Below are positions 60,754 through 64,000 of a DNA stretch of 64,000 nt, piece by piece. Position 1 is the stretch's first letter; each line of letters begins with the position of its first letter. The DNA is from UBA2033 sp035345875 (GTDB lineage: Bacteria; Spirochaetota; Leptospiria; Leptospirales; Leptospiraceae). The DNA is taken from contig DAORDH010000003.1 of NCBI GenBank assembly GCA_035345875.1, positions 186,001 through 250,000 on the forward strand, read 5' to 3'. The notes beneath the pieces are model-generated. The model was not told the DNA's origin. It ran no database searches and worked only from the letters and a program-made list of their open reading frames with translations. Both the position numbers and the translations under genes were made by a program.

Positions 60754-62210
60754 TTGTTGCCTACCTTATAAATTGCCTGCACTTCTCGATCTGCTTTTTC
60801 AATATCCTCTTTTTTTAAGATAAGTGGAATATCTATATCTCTAAATTTTATTTTTAGAAATGAATAATCCTTTTTAGCTACAACTTCTTTAAAGTGTTTG
60901 ATGTTTTGAATCTTTGTATCGTTGACTGACTCTACAATCATGTTCAAAAAATAATCTGAGTTCGTATTAATCGGATGCGCTAATTTTCTATACAATACAA
61001 CATCAGAATCTACTTCTTTGCATAAGTCATCGTCTATGAAATAAAAAAAGCGATAGAGAAATTGACTTCCCCCTTGTGTTTCATTATTCTTATTCCATTC
61101 TTGGAGAAGGTCTCTCGAAATTGGCTGAAAAACAAGTCCGCCTAACACAAAGTAGTCGAATGGCTCATCGTATTTGTGTCGCATATAAGTAAATTCATCC
61201 ATTCGCTTGGCGGGGAAGTTAACAGTCATCATCTGCCCATCTCTAAAAACACGAAAAGATATCGTTTCGCCTGAATGTTTATTGTCTACTATTTCAACAA
61301 AGTCAATGCGGGCATCTTTATCTAGAACTATCGTTCCATTTCGACCAATTGGAAGTCCATCAATTTCGAGTAGTAAATCATTTTTCTTAAGATATCCTTC
61401 TGCGCTTCCGCCTTTTAAAACTTTCGTTACAAAGACTCCATTTAAATCTTTTGGAATTTTTTTAAATTCGCGTAGAGTGTTATTAAAAGAATTTAAAGTC
61501 CGAACTCCTAATTCTACATACCCATCATACTTTCCATCTTTGATATCATTTAAAAAATAGCGTATAACGGTCGTAGGAATTAAATATCCAATATTCTCAC
61601 CTCTACTGGCAACTTGAAATGCAACTCCAACAACTTTATTATCCTGTATTGCCGGTCCGCCAGAGTTGCCTGGATTAATTGCAGCATCAACTTGGATTAC
61701 TAAGTGACTATCGACTTCCGAGTGTGCGTAAGTAGATTGCTCCTTTCTGGATACAATTCCGCGACTAACGGATATTTTATCTCCTCCAATTGGATACCCG
61801 ACAACAGTAATAGATGAATTCAAATCCGGAATGGCTCCTAATTCAAAAGAAGTAGAATCTTCATAAAAGGAATCATCTTTTGCTTTTAATAAAGCCAAAT
61901 CGCAATCATGAGCTACAAATAAAATTTCTACCTCATACCAAGTTGTTTGATTGTATCTTTGCACTTGAATGTATTTAGCATTTGAAATCACATGAGCATT
62001 GGTCATTATTTTGTTTTTATCAATGATAAAACCAGTTCCACCGCTAGTTCTCACACCTGTTGTCAGCCAAGGAGAAAAAGCGTCAAAACCTTGCGAGTAG
62101 GTTCTAATTTGGACAACGCCTTTTCTGACTTTATCAAAATCAGAGATTTGTTCTGCAAAAATCGAATTCAAAGGAAGTAAGATCAAAAGTAGTTTCAGGA
62201 TATATTTCAT
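60750..62210 (-). CDS. HtrA/DegP-like trypsin-type serine protease with PDZ domain
   Basis: 486 aa from the ATG at 62210, after which a signal peptide begins (KYILKLLLILLPLNSIFA); an upstream in-frame start at 62318 would add 36 residues. The triad is complete: His in IMTNAHVI, Asp in AHDCDLALLK, Ser in DAAINPGNSGGPAI. A PDZ domain follows (GVFVTKVLKGGSAEGYLKKNDLLLEIDGLPIGRNG), then a long C-terminal region matching its paralogue. Periplasmic quality control is likely. First gene of a run with the dead paralogue and the helicase-nuclease. Confidence 0.9.
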   Translation of the reverse strand: MKYILKLLLILLPLNSIFAEQISDFDKVRKGVVQIRTYSQGFDAFSPWLTTGVRTSGGTGFIIDKNKIMTNAHVISNAKYIQVQRYNQTTWYEVEILFVAHDCDLALLKAKDDSFYEDSTSFELGAIPDLNSSITVVGYPIGGDKISVSRGIVSRKEQSTYAHSEVDSHLVIQVDAAINPGNSGGPAIQDNKVVGVAFQVASRGENIGYLIPTTVIRYFLNDIKDGKYDGYVELGVRTLNSFNNTLREFKKIPKDLNGVFVTKVLKGGSAEGYLKKNDLLLEIDGLPIGRNGTIVLDKDARIDFVEIVDNKHSGETISFRVFRDGQMMTVNFPAKRMDEFTYMRHKYDEPFDYFVLGGLVFQPISRDLLQEWNKNNETQGGSQFLYRFFYFIDDDLCKEVDSDVVLYRKLAHPINTNSDYFLNMIVESVNDTKIQNIKHFKEVVAKKDYSFLKIKFRDIDIPLILKKEDIEKADREVQAIYKVGNK

Positions 62211-62345
62211 AAAATTTAAGTTTTCTGAGTCTTCTAAAATTAAGTTATTGCTAGAAAAATAGATAGGATTAGAATATGTGTCATAATTTACTAGCTGAAA
62301 GTTAATTAACTTGTGCATAGTTTAGAGTAAAGATTATTTTTAAAA

Positions 62346-63488
62346 ATGAATCTAATTGTTGAAATAATATTCTCAAGCTTGACTATTCTAATTGTATCCA
62401 TTCTCTATTTAGTTTCTGTATTTAGAGTTCCAATTACATCTACAAAGATCACATTTGGAATATTTGGTTTTCTTCTGAGTCTCTGGAATTTATTTGAGAT
62501 TCTGCAAAAACTTCAGCTGGTTCAAATTGATTCTTATTATTTACAAGAAATCATTTTTTCAAATCTAACTATTTATGCGCTCGTTATCTTTGCATTGCAT
62601 TTTCCTTTTTATAGAAGAAGGGAAGTGATGATTACAGTCTATACAGCATTTGTAGGTGGAGTTGGCTATCTCATAACAATTCAAACTATATCGATCCCCT
62701 ATGTGAGCCAATATTTCCCACTCGAGAGTAGATTTTATGAGAGTATTAATTTTTTTCTAACCAGAGCTTTTTCTATATTTGCCGCTTTATCTTTTTTGGT
62801 GATTATTATTTACAAACTCACTCACGCAAGTAAAGGTCTCAGAAAATTTTTCTATCGTGCCTTGTCTTATTCAATCATACTGACCATTTTTATTCTTACT
62901 CTAAATTATATTCTTACCCTTGATTACAAAGTTCTAAAAGCAAATATAAATGTTTATCTAATTGATTTATTATTTTTATCCATAGTGATCCTTTCTCTGA
63001 TTCAATTTAAATTCATAGCATTTTATCCTGGATTTCTTTCGATTATTATTTACAGAGAGTTGCCTCGACTTGTGATTCAAGGAATCGCTCCTTCCAATTT
63101 AGATGGGGCACAATCTCTAAAAGAAGAGCTATGGAAAATCTACGAAGTAGAGAATTGGAAAGCTTTTTTAAATGAATTTTGGTTTGGGATTATTATCGAC
63201 GAGACCCTTGATAATGCGGTGGAACATGGAGGAAGGAGATCGGACGATGAAATTACAGTGCAAGTTTTTGAAACAAGCAGATTCCTAGATATTTATGTTA
63301 TTGATAGTGGAAAAGGTTTTGATCCAGAGCTAGTTCCAAATCCTGCAAGTCCGGAGAGAATCAATATTCCTACAGGTAGAGGAATTCATATTATGAAAAA
63401 ATTATTTCATGTAACCTGGAATTTTTTGGGCAATGAAATTCGAGTTAGAGTTTCCAAAAATCCAGAAGACAATCCCGAAGAAGCTTAA
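62346..63488 (+). CDS. Membrane protein with cytoplasmic HATPase domain
   Basis: 380 aa. The N-terminal half has about seven hydrophobic segments (LTILIVSILYLVSVF, IFGFLLSLWNLFEIL and others), like 7TM sensor regions of histidine kinases. The C-terminal 130 residues form a GHKL ATPase of the anti-sigma/RsbW type (FWFGIIIDETLDNAVEHGG, DIYVIDSGKGFDPEL, PTGRGIHIMKKL) with no HisKA domain or phosphorylatable histidine. It could act as a protein kinase of an anti-sigma-antagonist type. Start lies divergent from the HtrA gene. Confidence 0.82.
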   Translation: MNLIVEIIFSSLTILIVSILYLVSVFRVPITSTKITFGIFGFLLSLWNLFEILQKLQLVQIDSYYLQEIIFSNLTIYALVIFALHFPFYRRREVMITVYTAFVGGVGYLITIQTISIPYVSQYFPLESRFYESINFFLTRAFSIFAALSFLVIIIYKLTHASKGLRKFFYRALSYSIILTIFILTLNYILTLDYKVLKANINVYLIDLLFLSIVILSLIQFKFIAFYPGFLSIIIYRELPRLVIQGIAPSNLDGAQSLKEELWKIYEVENWKAFLNEFWFGIIIDETLDNAVEHGGRRSDDEITVQVFETSRFLDIYVIDSGKGFDPELVPNPASPERINIPTGRGIHIMKKLFHVTWNFLGNEIRVRVSKNPEDNPEEA

Positions 63489-63595
63489 ACTAAGAAGCTG
63501 ATAGCTTGAGTAGTTACAATTTTTTACAAAAAAACAGTTTTCACAAAGCCTAGAGAAGTTATTTTAAGTAAAAATCCATTAGAGGAATAGGACGA

Positions 63596-63874
63596 ATGAA
63601 AAAATTACTATTAGTTGCAATGTTACTTGCAACATCTATCGCTTTCTCAAATTGCAGCAAACCAGCTGTAAGTGCTGCTGAGTGTGAACCAGTTGTAAAT
63701 CAAATGTTTGAAAATTTAGCAAAAGAACTCAAGCCAGAAGAAGCTGAAAAAGTAAAAGCTATGGAAGCAACATTAAAAGCAGGTGTTGTAAAAGAATGCA
63801 CATCTGGAAAATACAACCTAGATTGTTTAAAATCTGCTACAAACATCGCAGCTCTCCAAACTTGTAAAAAATAA
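63596..63874 (+). CDS. Small lipoprotein, Leptospira-type
   Basis: 92 aa. Signal peptide MKKLLLVAMLLATSIAFSNC with the lipidated Cys, then a helical, Lys/Glu-rich mature part with four further cysteines (ECEPVV, KECTSG, LDCLK, QTCKK), probably two disulphides. It resembles a small lipoprotein family frequent in Leptospira (I recall the label TIGR04454, not checked). GAGG lies upstream of the ATG. Likely highly expressed and periplasmic or surface-facing. Confidence 0.8.
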   Translation: MKKLLLVAMLLATSIAFSNCSKPAVSAAECEPVVNQMFENLAKELKPEEAEKVKAMEATLKAGVVKECTSGKYNLDCLKSATNIAALQTCKK

Positions 63875-63919
63875 TTTCTGATTGAAACGAGCAAACAAAT
63901 AACGTCAATTCGATGTAAT

Positions 63920-64000
63920 AATTTTTCACCACGGATGAACACGGATGGTTTTAAAATTCTTTGTTTTTTATCGGTGTCCTCGGTGGTTACACATTCGACA
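63920..64000. repeat. Dispersed palindromic intergenic repeat (accacggatgaacacgg type)
   Basis: Starts accacggatgaacacggatg and ends near atcggtgtcctcggtggt, whose reverse complement is a variant of the start, so it is an imperfect inverted repeat. A related accacgaagagc/acacgaaga motif is at about 27138-27175. It continues to the window edge. Confidence 0.55.

Overview
The window is AT-rich, densely coded DNA with many spirochaete-type lipoproteins. It most likely comes from the family Leptospiraceae (Leptospira or a close, perhaps uncultured, relative). The support is a DUF1554 lipoprotein, a protein with the leptospiral LA_0442/LA_0875-type N-terminus, a DUF1566 (Lcl) lipoprotein, a small Leptospira-type lipoprotein at the right end, three class III nucleotide cyclases in 13 kb, and a 7TMR-DISM receptor fused to a LuxR-type HTH. 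I see no rRNA, tRNA, CRISPR array or recognisable IS transposase. A 100-N scaffold gap lies at 26765-26864. It is flanked by an exact 55-bp duplication, so it is an assembly artefact and the real sequence joins.

Layout. 1-5460 (minus): a TerC-family protein, a small membrane protein, methylmalonyl-CoA mutase and a truncated membrane protein form one operon, preceded by a 7TMR-DISM/HTH sensor. 5826-15010 (plus): accessory genes, including a Lcl/DUF1566 lipoprotein, an unknown 321-aa protein with an overlapping 51-aa peptide, a histidine kinase without an input domain, a di-iron ferritin-like protein, an NHL-repeat lipoprotein and several small secreted proteins. At least two genes here look frameshifted. 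15365-22164 (mainly minus): M23 peptidase, a Bor-like/OmpA/DUF1554 envelope cluster, a phosphodiester glycosidase-like protein, and a 232-bp inverted-repeat element whose outer end is also found 2 kb away. The element abuts a plus-strand gene that has lost its 5' end. 22290-29118: rhomboid protease, Spo0M-like protein with a DUF5939 cyclase, a long lipoprotein, and a CheD-HDOD-shikimate kinase operon.

29257-35747 (plus) is a tightly packed run: TraB-like membrane protein, AbiEii-type nucleotidyltransferase, a DUF6922-like partner, a membrane protein, a HAMP-cyclase and a CHASE2-cyclase. 36018-54933 holds a LamG lipoprotein, a nucleotidyltransferase-like protein with a small partner, MenG/UbiE, a sterol-desaturase-family hydroxylase, a papain-like protease with FnIII repeats, an orphan ExbD, a TfoX-like protein, a VWA lipoprotein overlapping the mutase chaperone MeaB, a Phd/VapC-type toxin-antitoxin pair with a visible operator, a small RelA/SpoT-type HD hydrolase, Apt, a TPR protein between two homologous zinc ribbons, SDR, LMW-PTP and NDH-2. 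55205-62210 (minus) joins an active HtrA-like protease, a catalytically dead HtrA paralogue and a 1352-aa DUF4011-type SF1 helicase with a Vsr/MTES_1575-like nuclease end. The window closes with a 7TM-like/HATPase regulator, a small lipoprotein and a dispersed palindromic repeat.

Functional threads: propionate/B12 metabolism (mutase and MeaB, unusually 44 kb apart), menaquinone respiration (MenG, NDH-2), cyclic-nucleotide and chemotaxis-type signalling, envelope lipoproteins and proteases, and defence or toxin-antitoxin modules (AbiEii/DUF6922, Phd/VapC, helicase-nuclease).
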